Shown: positions 51,982 to 61,999 of the stretch, piece after piece
Position numbering within the stretch: the first letter of the stretch is position 1
Layout of the letters: each line of letters starts with the position of its first letter
DNA from: CAVTLG01 sp963802635
GTDB lineage: Bacteria; Chloroflexota; Ktedonobacteria; Ktedonobacterales; Ktedonobacteraceae
NCBI GenBank assembly: GCA_963802635.1
Contig: CAWDJJ010000001.1
Span: 1,984,001-2,048,000, forward strand
Length of the DNA: 64,000 nucleotides
Reading direction: 5' to 3'
Position numbers and translations under genes: made by a program
The notes under the pieces: model-generated
What the model was told of the DNA's origin: nothing
Database searches by the model: none
Seen by the model: only the letters and a program-made list of their open reading frames with translations

Positions 51982-53262
51982 ATGTCCACGGTCATCAGCA
52001 TCTTTGAAGTGTTCTATATTCTGATTATTCTCTTGATGACGGTCCAGGCCATTTTCAATATTCGTTTGCGCCTGTTCATCTGGGAAAAGCCAGAGCAAGC
52101 CTGGCTGAACAGTGCTCCGACCATCTATCGGGAGCCGCATTATTCCTTCACAATCATGCTGCCTGCACGCCATGAAGAGGACGTCTATCGCGAGACGATT
52201 CAGAAGGTCTATGATCTCAACTATCCCAAGCGCTTGATACAGATACTTCCCATTTGTCGTGAGGACGATCCGGGTACGATAGCCGAGGCGCGCGCCAAGA
52301 TCAATGAGCTACGTAGTCCTAACGTGCAATTAGTCATCTTCAACGACAAGCCAATCAACAAACCACATGGACTCAACCTGGCATTGCGCGTTGCCAGGGG
52401 AGATATTGTCACCATTTTTGACGCCGAAGATGAGCCGCATCCCGATATTCTCAATATTATTAACACCACCTACCTGAATGAACAGGTGGATGTTGTGCAG
52501 AGCGGCGTGCAATTGATGAACCACAATACCAAATGGTTCTGTTTCCTGAATGTGCTGGAGTACTTCTTCTGGTTCAAGTCTTCGCTGCATTTTTTTGCCA
52601 ACGTCGGTATGACACCCTTGGGAGGCAATACAGTGTTTGTGCGTCGTGATCTGATGGAGCAACTGGGTGGTTGGGATGAGACATGCTTGACGGAAGATGC
52701 TGATCTGGGCATTCGTCTGTGCCTGGCGAAAGCGCGTGTGCGTATCATCTACGACGACGAGTTCGTCACGCGTGAGGAGACGCCGAATACCATCGAGCAA
52801 TTTATCAAACAGCGCACCCGCTGGAATCAGGGCTTCATTCAAATCCTCTTCGGGGGACGCTGGCGACAGCTCAAGAAACTAAAACAGCGTATGCTCGCGC
52901 TCTACATACTCATCTTGCCAGAAGTCCAGGCGCTGTTCGCCTTGATGGTCCCCGTATCGATAGTGATGTTTTTCTTCGTCAAGCTGCCAGTGTGGATGGC
53001 GATCATCACATTTGCGCCGCTGTACTGCTTCTTTCTGGCGATGTTTATCGACCTGGCAGGATTGCATGAATTTGTGAAGGTGCATAAACGCAAATGGCGT
53101 TGGTACGAGGCGCTTATCCTGTTGCTCGCTTTCTTCCCCTATCAACTGCTGCTAGGCATTGGAGCGATGCGTGCCGTCTATCGCTATATTAAAGGCACCT
53201 CGAACTGGGAGAAAACAGCGCATATTGGACAGCATCGTGGGAGTACGGCGGCCAAGAGCTAA
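51982..53262 (+). CDS. Processive-type family 2 glycosyltransferase
   Basis: 426 aa, 36 bp after the pseudokinase gene. An N-terminal membrane helix is followed by a GT-A domain with the DxD-type motif FDAEDEPHPD, TEDADLGIR, and the QxxRW box in IKQRTRWNQGFIQ. Three or four C-terminal membrane helices complete the chain (VPVSIVMFFFVKLPVWMAII and others). This matches cellulose-, hyaluronan- or poly-GlcNAc-synthase-like enzymes that extend a polysaccharide at the membrane. The substrate cannot be told from the sequence. Its neighbours suggest an exopolysaccharide locus. Confidence 0.9.
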   Translation: MSTVISIFEVFYILIILLMTVQAIFNIRLRLFIWEKPEQAWLNSAPTIYREPHYSFTIMLPARHEEDVYRETIQKVYDLNYPKRLIQILPICREDDPGTIAEARAKINELRSPNVQLVIFNDKPINKPHGLNLALRVARGDIVTIFDAEDEPHPDILNIINTTYLNEQVDVVQSGVQLMNHNTKWFCFLNVLEYFFWFKSSLHFFANVGMTPLGGNTVFVRRDLMEQLGGWDETCLTEDADLGIRLCLAKARVRIIYDDEFVTREETPNTIEQFIKQRTRWNQGFIQILFGGRWRQLKKLKQRMLALYILILPEVQALFALMVPVSIVMFFFVKLPVWMAIITFAPLYCFFLAMFIDLAGLHEFVKVHKRKWRWYEALILLLAFFPYQLLLGIGAMRAVYRYIKGTSNWEKTAHIGQHRGSTAAKS

Positions 53263-53288
53263 TCCCTCCACATAGAGGAGAAGGAAAG

Positions 53289-55202
53289 ATGAGTATGAAG
53301 ACATCGCAAGGATCAGGGCAGGATGGGCAGGGCCGACCGCATGCACAGGGTGGGCAAACACCATCTGTGATGCCCGGTGGACAGCAGACCCCATATCCCG
53401 TGCCCCCATCGATGGCGAAACGTCCTGAGCTATGGCAAAACTCGCCGCAACAGGAAAGTGCGGAGGCCTCGGACATCGGGAATGTGACGATCTTTCGCAC
53501 GGCACAATTTTTTGTACATGCGGTCTCTGGTCAGAGGCGGCGCAACGCACAGAGCGGTCCAGCGGGCAATACATCCTTGCTGGAACAGGTGCGCTGGGTT
53601 TCGACAGAGCGCCAGCGCATGATCCAGACAGAGACACGCCTGTTACCGGATATTGCCTTAATTAATCCGCGCTTGCAGCGAGAAATCGTCATTCCGAGCT
53701 GGCTGGAAGCCGTTGTGGTTGTCCTGGTGCTGAGTATTGGCATGGTTGTGCACGGCATCAACCTGTTTGGCTTCCCGTTCTACCAGCAAGACGAGGGCGT
53801 ACTGATGTCCAATGCCTGGGCTATTACGCACGGCTTGCTCGAACCATACGCATATACCTATAATCAAACGTTTCTCGGCTGGGTGCAACTGGCCGGGTGG
53901 TCAGTGATTACCGGCGGGTTCGCCACCTTTGGCAACGCCATCAACAGCGGGCGAGCGCTGATGTTTGTGCTAACCTGTGCTAGTGCGCTGTTTGTCTATC
54001 TCACGACCAATCGTCTGAGTGGAAGCCGTAGCGCTGGTTTGCTGGCGCTGGTATTGTTTACGCTGTCGCCGCTAGGTATTACCTATCAGCGTGAAGTATC
54101 GTTGGACAATATTGGCACCTTCTGGCTGCTACTTTCACTCTATCTGGTCGTTGTGGGCAATAGTCGTCTGTTGCCTATCGTTCTGTCTGGTATAACGCTG
54201 GGTATTGCCGTATTGACCAAAGAGGTGTTCATCGTCTTTTTCCCAGTCATGCTCTATGCGGTAGCGTTGCACGCAACGACCTTCCAGCGTAAATTTTCCA
54301 TCGTCGTTTTTACCTATATTGTGCTCTCCCTGGTCTCCACATTTGCCCTCTTAGCCATTCTGAAGGGTGAACTCTTGCCTACAGGCGCGCTACCGTGGGA
54401 TCACCACCAGCATCCCAGCTTATGGGCAGGGGTGATTGGCAATATAGAGTCTGCGCGCCAGAGCAGCAACTTTATCGCCACCTGGCAGACGTGGATGCAG
54501 AGCGAATGGCCGCTCTTCGTTGTTAGTGCCGTTGCTGTCGGTATCAATCTGTTCTCGGGCTGGCGCAGTCCCCTGCGTTCGCTGATTGCCTTGTTGCTGA
54601 TTACCTTCTGGGCCTTTATGCTGCTGACGGATATTATATTCCCGTCCTATCTGGTTATATGCTTGCCACTAATGGCCTTAAATGTCGCGGTTGCGGTCAA
54701 TGCTCTGATCAAGTGGCCGAGCAAGCGTTTCGGATTTGACCTTGTGCGTGTCATGCTGATCTTCGGCATTATTGGGGCCATCGTGCCATATCGCACGCAA
54801 CATGCTCAGGTGTTGACGATACAGAATGCCAGTAGCGCCCAGGTGAGCGCTTTAACCTGGATACGTGGACATGTACCGGGGAGCGCTACACTGATTGTGG
54901 ATAGCTATCTCTATGCAGACCTCCACGAGCCTGGAGGACCCGCTGGCAGAGTGTATCCGCATACGCAATATTACTGGAATGCAGAGCTTGATCCCGATGT
55001 GCGCATTACGATCTTGCATGATGATTGGACCAGGATTGACTACGTCGTCGTTGATGCGCAGATGCTGCAGGACATTAGAGCGCGTCCTGGTGATATGGTC
55101 CTGCTTGATCGTGCTCTTCATCGCAGCACACTCGTGCAAACATTTCAGGCTGCCAACCATGATCCGGCGGCGGCAGTGCAGATCTATCAGGTTATACATT
55201 GA
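53289..55202 (+). CDS. Polytopic GT39/ArnT-like membrane glycosyltransferase
   Basis: 637 aa with a GGAGAAGG site. A Gly/Gln/Pro-rich cytoplasmic N-terminus of about 135 residues precedes about eleven membrane helices. The first external loop has the acidic YQQDEGVLMSNAWAITHGLL, the signature of the PMT/ArnT/GT39 superfamily, which uses polyprenyl-phosphate sugars as donors. A soluble C-terminal domain follows (SALTWIRGHVPGSATLIVDS, then DYVVVDAQML). It starts 26 bp after the family 2 transferase and is probably in the same operon. The acceptor is unknown. Confidence 0.85.
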   Translation: MSMKTSQGSGQDGQGRPHAQGGQTPSVMPGGQQTPYPVPPSMAKRPELWQNSPQQESAEASDIGNVTIFRTAQFFVHAVSGQRRRNAQSGPAGNTSLLEQVRWVSTERQRMIQTETRLLPDIALINPRLQREIVIPSWLEAVVVVLVLSIGMVVHGINLFGFPFYQQDEGVLMSNAWAITHGLLEPYAYTYNQTFLGWVQLAGWSVITGGFATFGNAINSGRALMFVLTCASALFVYLTTNRLSGSRSAGLLALVLFTLSPLGITYQREVSLDNIGTFWLLLSLYLVVVGNSRLLPIVLSGITLGIAVLTKEVFIVFFPVMLYAVALHATTFQRKFSIVVFTYIVLSLVSTFALLAILKGELLPTGALPWDHHQHPSLWAGVIGNIESARQSSNFIATWQTWMQSEWPLFVVSAVAVGINLFSGWRSPLRSLIALLLITFWAFMLLTDIIFPSYLVICLPLMALNVAVAVNALIKWPSKRFGFDLVRVMLIFGIIGAIVPYRTQHAQVLTIQNASSAQVSALTWIRGHVPGSATLIVDSYLYADLHEPGGPAGRVYPHTQYYWNAELDPDVRITILHDDWTRIDYVVVDAQMLQDIRARPGDMVLLDRALHRSTLVQTFQAANHDPAAAVQIYQVIH

Positions 55203-55386
55203 TGGAATATTGAAAACACGTTATCGCATCTAGCACATATACAAATCCATATCGTTTGATTAATGCTAACAGGTGATTACCTCTGTAATTACCTCCGTAT
55301 AGTAGCTAATGTGTTGAAAAAAGCGAAAAAAGTATCTATATTCGATGGAGTGGATATCTCTTGCATCTGGTAAATGAGGAATGATT

Positions 55387-57171
55387 ATGCACAATCAACC
55401 AACTGATAAACTGGCTATTCCATTGTGGAGGCGACCTCGTATCATCTTCGCGGCCTCAGTCGCTGTCATAGTGCTCGTGCTTCTGGGCATACTCGTCGGA
55501 CTAGTGCTGCCCTGGCTCACCAATCTTTCATCGACGCAGAACACGAACGTCCTTGGGGCGGGATACTGGCATACTGATGGCTCACAGATTCTGGATGCGC
55601 AAAATCATCCTGTACGCATTGCCGGAGTCAACTGGTTTGGCTTTGAAACTCCAGACTATGTCGTACACGGCTTGAACGTCCGTAGTTATCAAAGTATGCT
55701 GGATCAGATCAAAAGCTTGCACTATAACACCATTCGTCTGCCATACTCTAACCAGCTCTTCGATCCGGGGAGCAAGCCTGTTGGTATTAACTATAGCTTG
55801 AACCCGGACCTGCAAGGACTCAGCGGACTGCAACTGATGGATAAGATCGTGGATTATGCCAGTCAGATTGGCCTCCATATCATCCTGGATCGCCATCGTC
55901 CCGACTCCAGCGCACAATCCGCGCTCTGGTACACGGCGGCCTATCCAGAGTCACGGTGGATTTCTGACTGGCAGATGCTGGCTGCTCACTATAAAAATAA
56001 TCCGATGGTCATCGGTGCAGATCTGCACAATGAGCCACATGCGCCTGCCTGCTGGGGCTGTGGTAATCCCAGCCTTGATTGGCATCTAGCCGCTCAACGT
56101 GCAGGTGATGCCATCCTACAAGTTAATCCGCACTGGCTCATCTTCGTCGAAGGCGTCGATTGCTATGGACCCGGTGGATCAACGAATGAAGGAAGCTGTT
56201 ACTGGTGGGGAGGCAATCTGCAAGGGGTCAAGACTGCGCCAGTGGTATTAAGCGTAGCGCACCAACTGGTCTATTCTGTACACGACTATCCATCCAGTGT
56301 GGCTGCTCATCCCTGGTTTAATGCGACTAATTATCCGAATAACTTGGCGCAAGTGTGGGATACATACTGGGGGTACATAGTAAAGCAACATATTGCGCCC
56401 GTCTGGGTGGGTGAGTTTGGCACAACCTTGCAGAGTACATCAGATCAGGAATGGCTCTCGCAACTCATTAGCTACCTGGGTACGGGTGCGCAGGGCATTA
56501 ACTGGACATTTTGGAGCTGGAATCCCAATTCTCAGAATACTGGCGGCATTTTGGACAGTGACTGGAAGACGGTCAACCAGGCGAAGCAGCAAGCACTTGA
56601 TCCTATCCTCTTCCCTCTTGGTCAACATGTAGCCACTGCGCAATCGTCATCCCAGGCAGGCCAGACGCTGAATAGCGCAACGTCAACAGCACAGTCGAAT
56701 GCTCCGGTTGCGCTCCAGCTCTACTACATGACCGGCAATCCAGGCACTGCCACAACGGTCAACCAGATCATGCCCGATCTCAAGCTAGCCGACGTGGGAC
56801 ACAGTAGTATCGACCTGAGTACCATCACGATTCGTTACTGGTACACGAGCGATACGCAGCAACCACAGCAATTCTGGTGTGACTATGCCGCCATTGGTTG
56901 TAGTATGATCAGCGGTAAGTTTGTTTCCCTGACCCTGCCACGCACCAAAGCTGATAGCTATCTGCAGATCAGCTTCGCACCTGGAGTAACTGCGCTGACT
57001 CCCGGTAGTGATAGTGGTGCAATACAATTGCGCTTTAACAAGGCCAACTGGTCAAATTATGATGAAAGCAACGCGTATTCTTATCCTGGTTCAGTGACAA
57101 CATATATCCTCGCTACGCATATTACGGTCTACTACAAAGGAACGCTTGTCTGGGGGACGGAACCGACATAA
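55387..57171 (+). CDS. GH5 endoglucanase-like protein with CBM3
   Basis: 594 aa from the second ATG, which has GAGGA six bases upstream. A membrane anchor lies at about residues 20-42 (IIFAASVAVIVLVLLGILVG). The GH5 barrel shows IAGVNWFGFE, NTIRLPYS, HIILDRHRPD, the acid/base Glu in DLHNEPHA, VYSVHDYP and the nucleophile Glu in WVGEFGT. A Ser/Thr linker leads to a C-terminal CBM3 (LQLYYMTGNPG...ITIRYWYTSD). It should hydrolyse beta-1,4-glucans, either as a cellulase or as a trimming enzyme for the polysaccharide made by the upstream transferases. It has its own 180-bp upstream region. Confidence 0.9.
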   Translation: MHNQPTDKLAIPLWRRPRIIFAASVAVIVLVLLGILVGLVLPWLTNLSSTQNTNVLGAGYWHTDGSQILDAQNHPVRIAGVNWFGFETPDYVVHGLNVRSYQSMLDQIKSLHYNTIRLPYSNQLFDPGSKPVGINYSLNPDLQGLSGLQLMDKIVDYASQIGLHIILDRHRPDSSAQSALWYTAAYPESRWISDWQMLAAHYKNNPMVIGADLHNEPHAPACWGCGNPSLDWHLAAQRAGDAILQVNPHWLIFVEGVDCYGPGGSTNEGSCYWWGGNLQGVKTAPVVLSVAHQLVYSVHDYPSSVAAHPWFNATNYPNNLAQVWDTYWGYIVKQHIAPVWVGEFGTTLQSTSDQEWLSQLISYLGTGAQGINWTFWSWNPNSQNTGGILDSDWKTVNQAKQQALDPILFPLGQHVATAQSSSQAGQTLNSATSTAQSNAPVALQLYYMTGNPGTATTVNQIMPDLKLADVGHSSIDLSTITIRYWYTSDTQQPQQFWCDYAAIGCSMISGKFVSLTLPRTKADSYLQISFAPGVTALTPGSDSGAIQLRFNKANWSNYDESNAYSYPGSVTTYILATHITVYYKGTLVWGTEPT

Positions 57172-57227
57172 GTGCTAGAAAATTATGTGTCCGGCATTGT
57201 TTCGATGCCTGAAACTCCTCTTCTGCT

Positions 57228-57260
57228 GGCTTCACAGGAGTCATTTGCTCCTGTGAAGCC
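57228..57260. terminator. 13-bp perfect hairpin
   Basis: GGCTTCACAGGAG (57228-57240) and CTCCTGTGAAGCC (57248-57260) pair exactly around seven bases, downstream of the GH5 gene. No T-run follows. The rest of the gap to 57496 is AT-rich and holds no supported gene. Confidence 0.55.
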
Positions 57261-57496
57261 CCGTTAGAAGGGCAACAATAGACCAGAAGAATCAAAAGCT
57301 CGTAAATCGTGAAATTTCGATAATAAAGGTAAAATCTATTTTTAGTATTTTTGTTCTTTTCTTCCTCTACCGAATGTTCCTCCCAACGTGGTATATTGGT
57401 TGATGAATGATCCCAGAGAGCGCTCTCTTTCTGGCAGTGTTCAGATCCACTGTGAGAAGAAGAATTTTGGAGAATGATCGCGAAGGAAGTCCAGAG

Positions 57497-58096
57497 ATGC
57501 CTACAGAACAATCAAGGGAAAATCAGGAAGTATCAAAGTTACCATCGATAGAAGGAACATCAGCGTTTCTCTCTGATGAAATTAGAAATATTGCTATTCA
57601 AGAGAGAATGAAACGTAAGGCTTCGAGTTATGAGCGGAAGCTTAAGGAAAGAGAGGATGCGCTTGATGGAAACAAAGAAATGATTGATAGGAGATTAAAA
57701 ATATTAAAAAGTCAAATAAAAGCTTTCAAAACAGGATTAAAATTTCTTCGGCCTGAAGAAATTTTAAAACATATATGCGCCATTGAAAGTGGAATAAAAG
57801 TGCTTAAAGAGCAAAGATCTGTAGAGGAAGATTATCAAGTAATGCTAGAAAATGAAATAAAAATGTACGAGAATGAACTTTTTGCTAAAAAAATATTATC
57901 AAATAATTTATCATTATTTGATAATAAAAAATGGAATAAACAAGTTACTTTGTGGAAAGACCATTATACAGAAATATTAAAAGAAATTGAGGAATGGATT
58001 ATAAATAGAGATGCAATGAGGATGGGTACTTTAGAATCAGAATCAGAATTCAGAAGAGGAGGAAGATTTGGAGAGTGTGAGTATGCGAAGGAGTAG
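57497..58096 (+). CDS. Coiled-coil protein of unknown function
   Basis: 199 aa from the ATG at 57497, with AAGGAAG upstream. Most of the chain is Lys/Glu-rich coiled coil (RKASSYERKLKEREDALDG, and from about residue 75 to 150), and there is no membrane segment. The gene is distinctly more AT-rich than its neighbours, which suggests acquisition. It overlaps the next small ORF and lies upstream of the DUF4157 gene, so the three may form one unit. Confidence 0.6.
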   Translation: MPTEQSRENQEVSKLPSIEGTSAFLSDEIRNIAIQERMKRKASSYERKLKEREDALDGNKEMIDRRLKILKSQIKAFKTGLKFLRPEEILKHICAIESGIKVLKEQRSVEEDYQVMLENEIKMYENELFAKKILSNNLSLFDNKKWNKQVTLWKDHYTEILKEIEEWIINRDAMRMGTLESESEFRRGGRFGECEYAKE

Positions 58097-58268
58097 AGAT
58101 CAGATAGAAAGCGAACGACGTCTATGGAAGGGGTATGACCTGGATAATTTGGAGCCAGAACTTCGGAGGATAGATGGTAAGCTGCAAGAGATAGAGGTAG
58201 ACTTTTCTAAGAAGAAAGCACAATTTAATAACGAAATTGCGCGCCTTTCAGGGATAAATAGAGGCTAA
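58083..58268 (+). CDS. Small coiled-coil protein
   Basis: 61 aa from the ATG at 58083, with GGAGAG upstream, overlapping the previous gene by 14 bases. The sequence is a charged coiled coil (LEPELRRIDGKLQEIEVDF, then KKKAQFNNEIARL). No family is recognised. The overlap indicates coupled translation. Confidence 0.5.
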   Translation: MRRSRDQIESERRLWKGYDLDNLEPELRRIDGKLQEIEVDFSKKKAQFNNEIARLSGINRG

Positions 58269-58362
58269 ATAGTATACTTAATCAGATACATGATACCGGG
58301 AAGGCTACTACCTTTGCCAGTGACATACTCTGCTGAGTATACTATTTTTGTAGGAGAAGAGA

Positions 58363-59880
58363 ATGGGCACATTTCAGCGCAGCAAGCGTCAGAATCATCA
58401 TATTCCTTTTGCCAAGGCTCCTCAAAGCACACCGTTAGCCAATCTGTTTCCACCGCTATCAGTTGTTCCTTCCGCACCTATATCGGCGCAATCTGAGCGT
58501 GGGACTCGTTTTGGACACTCTATTGCGCGTATTCCTGTGAGCTGCCAGGATACGGCTGAAGTTGATGCTATACCAAAGGAACAACTGAGCCAGCATATCC
58601 AATCTGTCAGGGGACAGGGGTATCCTCTGCATAGCAGTGTTCAACGTACCTTAGAACAAGGGCTACGCGCAGATCTGTCTGCTGTGCGGGTGCATGCTGA
58701 TACCAGGGCAGATACTCTTGCGCATACGGTTAATGCTCACGCATTTACGACAGGGGCGGATATCTTTTTTCGTCAGGGCCTGTATAGACCGGATACCACG
58801 CAGGGCTTACAGATGTTAGCGCATGAGGCGACGCATACAGTGCAGCAAGCTGCTGGGCCAGTCGCTGGTACGCCAGTTGGCGCGGGCCTCACTATCAGTG
58901 ATCCCAGCGACAGTTTTGAGCAGGCTGCAACCACAACAGCAGCGCGTATAACGAAGGCACATCCATCGCAGCAATCTGTCCTGGCTGAACGTGTGTCTAT
59001 GAGAGCTACACCTGTGGGTTGGGGCCAGCAGATGGCTATACAGCGGGTGACAGATTATAACGCGACAATTGCGGCGAAGAGCGGCATGACCTATATGGGT
59101 AATAGAAAAGCGCATGTGGTTACTCTGCAAGGCAAACGTGGCATTAGCTGGCATGCTACATTTTATCCTTATCAAAATATACATAATCAAATTGTTTTCG
59201 ATGACTTCCATATAACTTCTGAGCGTGGTGGTATTAAGACACATCATCATTACACTGATGATGGAATAATCCCGCAATTTGCACCGCAGGGTCAACAGGC
59301 AGATTTCAATGCAATATCCTGGGGGCCAGCCAACAGACATGCTGCATATATTTATACCACCTGGCTTGGTATTGCTATCTCCAAGCAGGATTTGGACGGC
59401 CAACTTGCAGCGTTGCGGGGCGGAAGCGAAGATGAAGCTTCAGGGGGCGAAGTGGAAGTGCCTGAGAAGGAGGAACTGGTGCTAGCGCATGAGCAGCCAG
59501 CGTCTGAAGAGGAGCTGGAGCGGCAATGGCAAGAATGGTATGCACAGCAAGATGCAGAGTCGATAGCACAATGGCGGCAGCACTATGAGCAACAAGGAGG
59601 GGAGCAAGCTGCATTATGGAATAGGCGCGAACGGCAGTATCTTGCTGAAAATGGGGGTGGGCAAGAACTATCGACACAGCCAACAGCCGAGGAAGAAAAT
59701 GTAGAAACATATTCGACGCAGCCGACAACTGAAGAGGAAAGTGTAGAAACCCACTCGACGCAGCCAGCAGTTGTGCCGATTGGACCCAACTTGCCGCCGC
59801 GAAAGAATGCTCGTGCGGCTGAGCAGGAGCTTAAAGGCGAAAAGGACCTCAAAAAGTCTCGCTCCGATGATAAAGAGTAG
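58363..59880 (+). CDS. DUF4157 domain protein with unassigned C-terminal region
   Basis: 505 aa with GGAGAAGAGA before the ATG. Residues 85-170 form a DUF4157 domain: LRADLSAVRVHADTRADTLA, NAHAFTTGADIFF and the zinc-type motif LAHEATHTVQQ. DUF4157 proteins are often linked to contractile injection systems, as effectors or their carriers. Residues 225-350 form a second domain (AHVVTLQGKRGISWHATFYP, ERGGIKTHHHYTDDG) that I do not recognise; the His cluster could be catalytic. A long acidic tail with repeated STQPTTEEE-type units ends the protein. No injection-system genes are in the window. Confidence 0.75.
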   Translation: MGTFQRSKRQNHHIPFAKAPQSTPLANLFPPLSVVPSAPISAQSERGTRFGHSIARIPVSCQDTAEVDAIPKEQLSQHIQSVRGQGYPLHSSVQRTLEQGLRADLSAVRVHADTRADTLAHTVNAHAFTTGADIFFRQGLYRPDTTQGLQMLAHEATHTVQQAAGPVAGTPVGAGLTISDPSDSFEQAATTTAARITKAHPSQQSVLAERVSMRATPVGWGQQMAIQRVTDYNATIAAKSGMTYMGNRKAHVVTLQGKRGISWHATFYPYQNIHNQIVFDDFHITSERGGIKTHHHYTDDGIIPQFAPQGQQADFNAISWGPANRHAAYIYTTWLGIAISKQDLDGQLAALRGGSEDEASGGEVEVPEKEELVLAHEQPASEEELERQWQEWYAQQDAESIAQWRQHYEQQGGEQAALWNRRERQYLAENGGGQELSTQPTAEEENVETYSTQPTTEEESVETHSTQPAVVPIGPNLPPRKNARAAEQELKGEKDLKKSRSDDKE

Positions 59881-60060
59881 CTACGTTGGATATGAGGATT
59901 GTTGCTTATACGCGCATGTGTTGCCCTGGTACTGGCAATATGGATATAATACACAGTATGAGGAATAGCCTTGTGGTTATGTGGCGTTGAGCGCTGGAAT
60001 GATGAGGGGTGCTCTACTATAATGGTTGGAGCGACCGCGTTTTATGAGGGAGTGTATGCT

Positions 60061-61227
60061 ATGTCTAGTTTTGCTCGTCGTGTAGAGACGTTTGGGACTT
60101 CTGTTTTTACTGAGATAAATGTGCTGGCTCAGCAGCATAATGCGCTAAATCTGGGTCAGGGCAAGCCAGATTTTGATACCCCGCCTGATATCGTAGCGCA
60201 TGTGATCCAGGCTCTACAATCGGGCAAGCATAATCAATATGCGCCTGGTGATGGCATTGCCGCGTTGCGCCATGCCGTTGCTAATCATGCTGCACATTTT
60301 CGCCAGTTGAACATTGATCCACAGCATGGCGTGATTGTGACGTGTGGTGCTACCGAAGGTATCTTCGCTGCCGTAATGGGACTGGTAGATCCGGGTGATG
60401 AAGTGATTGTAATCGAGCCATGTTACGACGCATATGTGCCGGATATTTTAATGGCGCAGGCCGTGCCGGTCTATGTGCCCCTCCATCCTCCTACCTGGAC
60501 GTTTGATCCCGCCGAACTGCGTGCTGCGTTTTCAAATAAGACACGCGCATTGATTTTAAATTCGCCGCATAATCCGACCGGTCGTGTATTCTCACGCGAG
60601 GAATTGACGCTGATCGCAGAGCTGTGCATTGAGTACGACGTGAAGGTGATCTGCGATGAGGTCTATGAGCACCTCACCTATGGAAACGCCCAGCACATCC
60701 CGCTAGCCACGTTACCGGGTATGTTTGAGCGCACGGTGATGATCAGTAGCGCCGGAAAAATGTTCAGCGCGACTGGCTGGAAGGTCGGTTGGGTCTATGG
60801 AGATCCTGCGCTGGTCGAGGGCGTATACCGTGCGCACCAATTTATCACCTTCTCCGTTCATCATCCCACGCAGGAGGCCGTAGCTTACGCGCTCAACTTG
60901 CCAGATAGCTATTATGATGGATTGTGTACAATGTACGCGTCGAAACTGCAACTGCTGCAGGCTGCATTGGAGGGCACGGGACTGAAATATGAGGTCCCTG
61001 ATGGCACTTATTATGTAATAGTGGACTTTTCACAGCTCTTTGCCGGAACTCCCACCGAATTCGCGCACTATCTGACGTCCGAGATTGGCGTGGCCTGTAT
61101 CCCTCTCGAAACACTGTATAGTCGGGAGCATGCGCATATCGGGTCGAAATATGTGCGCTTCTCGTTTTGTAAAAGCGATGAAGCGCTACAACAGGCCAAA
61201 ACGTTGCTAGCAAAGCTGGCGCTGTAA
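60061..61227 (+). CDS. Class I/II PLP aminotransferase
   Basis: 388 aa from the ATG with GAGGGAG upstream; the frame is open 30 codons earlier. The fold-type I features are NLGQGKPDFDTPPDI, YAPGDGIAALR, VTCGATEGIFAAVMG, LNSPHNPTGRVF, ICDEVYEHLTY and the PLP lysine in SSAGKMFSATGWKVGW. These most resemble methionine/kynurenine aminotransferases of the YbdL/KAT group, which move amino groups from Met, aromatic amino acids or kynurenine to 2-oxo acids. The exact substrate is uncertain. The gene stands alone. Confidence 0.9.
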   Translation: MSSFARRVETFGTSVFTEINVLAQQHNALNLGQGKPDFDTPPDIVAHVIQALQSGKHNQYAPGDGIAALRHAVANHAAHFRQLNIDPQHGVIVTCGATEGIFAAVMGLVDPGDEVIVIEPCYDAYVPDILMAQAVPVYVPLHPPTWTFDPAELRAAFSNKTRALILNSPHNPTGRVFSREELTLIAELCIEYDVKVICDEVYEHLTYGNAQHIPLATLPGMFERTVMISSAGKMFSATGWKVGWVYGDPALVEGVYRAHQFITFSVHHPTQEAVAYALNLPDSYYDGLCTMYASKLQLLQAALEGTGLKYEVPDGTYYVIVDFSQLFAGTPTEFAHYLTSEIGVACIPLETLYSREHAHIGSKYVRFSFCKSDEALQQAKTLLAKLAL

Positions 61228-61323
61228 GCATCTCAATGCGTTGCTCAGACTAGCGCCCGATTTGTACTAACCAGGGGTTCACTTGTGGATTTCACCAATC
61301 CATGTAGTTCTGACAAGCATCAA

Positions 61324-61947
61324 CTATTTTGTTCCAACGTACGCAAAAACTAACGTACTATAACCAATGATGCGCAGAATCTCACCCAGTGTTGTAGCCA
61401 GCACGAGAGTACGATCTAAAAGCTGGGGTGTAACCATCGCAAATCCAACTCCAAGCACCAGAAAAGCTATAGACATCACAAGAGTAAACCCTGTCTCCTT
61501 GGAAATGTAAAGCTTAACATAGCGACCGAAAATTAGCGCACAGAAAAAAGGGCGAACAAGGTTGAGGAGTGCGGGGGTAAGGTTATTAGGAAAAGGCGGG
61601 AACGCTGGTGTGAGCAATAACAGTATAAAGAACAATATAGTGGCAATGATCTGCCAATTTTTGATCAGGCGCATCTGCCTATTCGAAGTCACAATAGCAT
61701 TCAAGAACATAAAAAACAGAGCGCTACTTGACCCAATATACCGTAGCCAGCCAACATTCAGCTTCATGCCCCACAAAGGGAGCGGGTCTGCCAGACCACA
61801 AAAAATAGCAATTGCAATGGTACCCATCGACAATCCAAGCGAAAATAAGGTGTCACTCATGGTCAAGGAATACCTGTAAAAGACGTAACCTGATATTGCA
61901 AAACAAAATATGCCCAAAAAAACGAGCAACAAATTGTTAATGTCCAT
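61324..61947 (-). CDS. Seven-helix membrane protein
   Basis: 207 aa, beginning MDINNLLLVFLGIFCFAISG. Seven hydrophobic segments fill almost the whole chain, with short charged loops (SNRQMRLIKN, GRYVKLYISKETG). The layout resembles small integral membrane sensors, but I recognise no family. It starts 52 bp after the 312-aa gene on the same strand, and the two probably form an operon. Confidence 0.65.
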   Translation of the reverse strand: MDINNLLLVFLGIFCFAISGYVFYRYSLTMSDTLFSLGLSMGTIAIAIFCGLADPLPLWGMKLNVGWLRYIGSSSALFFMFLNAIVTSNRQMRLIKNWQIIATILFFILLLLTPAFPPFPNNLTPALLNLVRPFFCALIFGRYVKLYISKETGFTLVMSIAFLVLGVGFAMVTPQLLDRTLVLATTLGEILRIIGYSTLVFAYVGTK

Positions 61948-61999
61948 AAATTTGTCATGTCCTCCTTAGTACATAATGTCTTATCTTACGAAATAGAGC

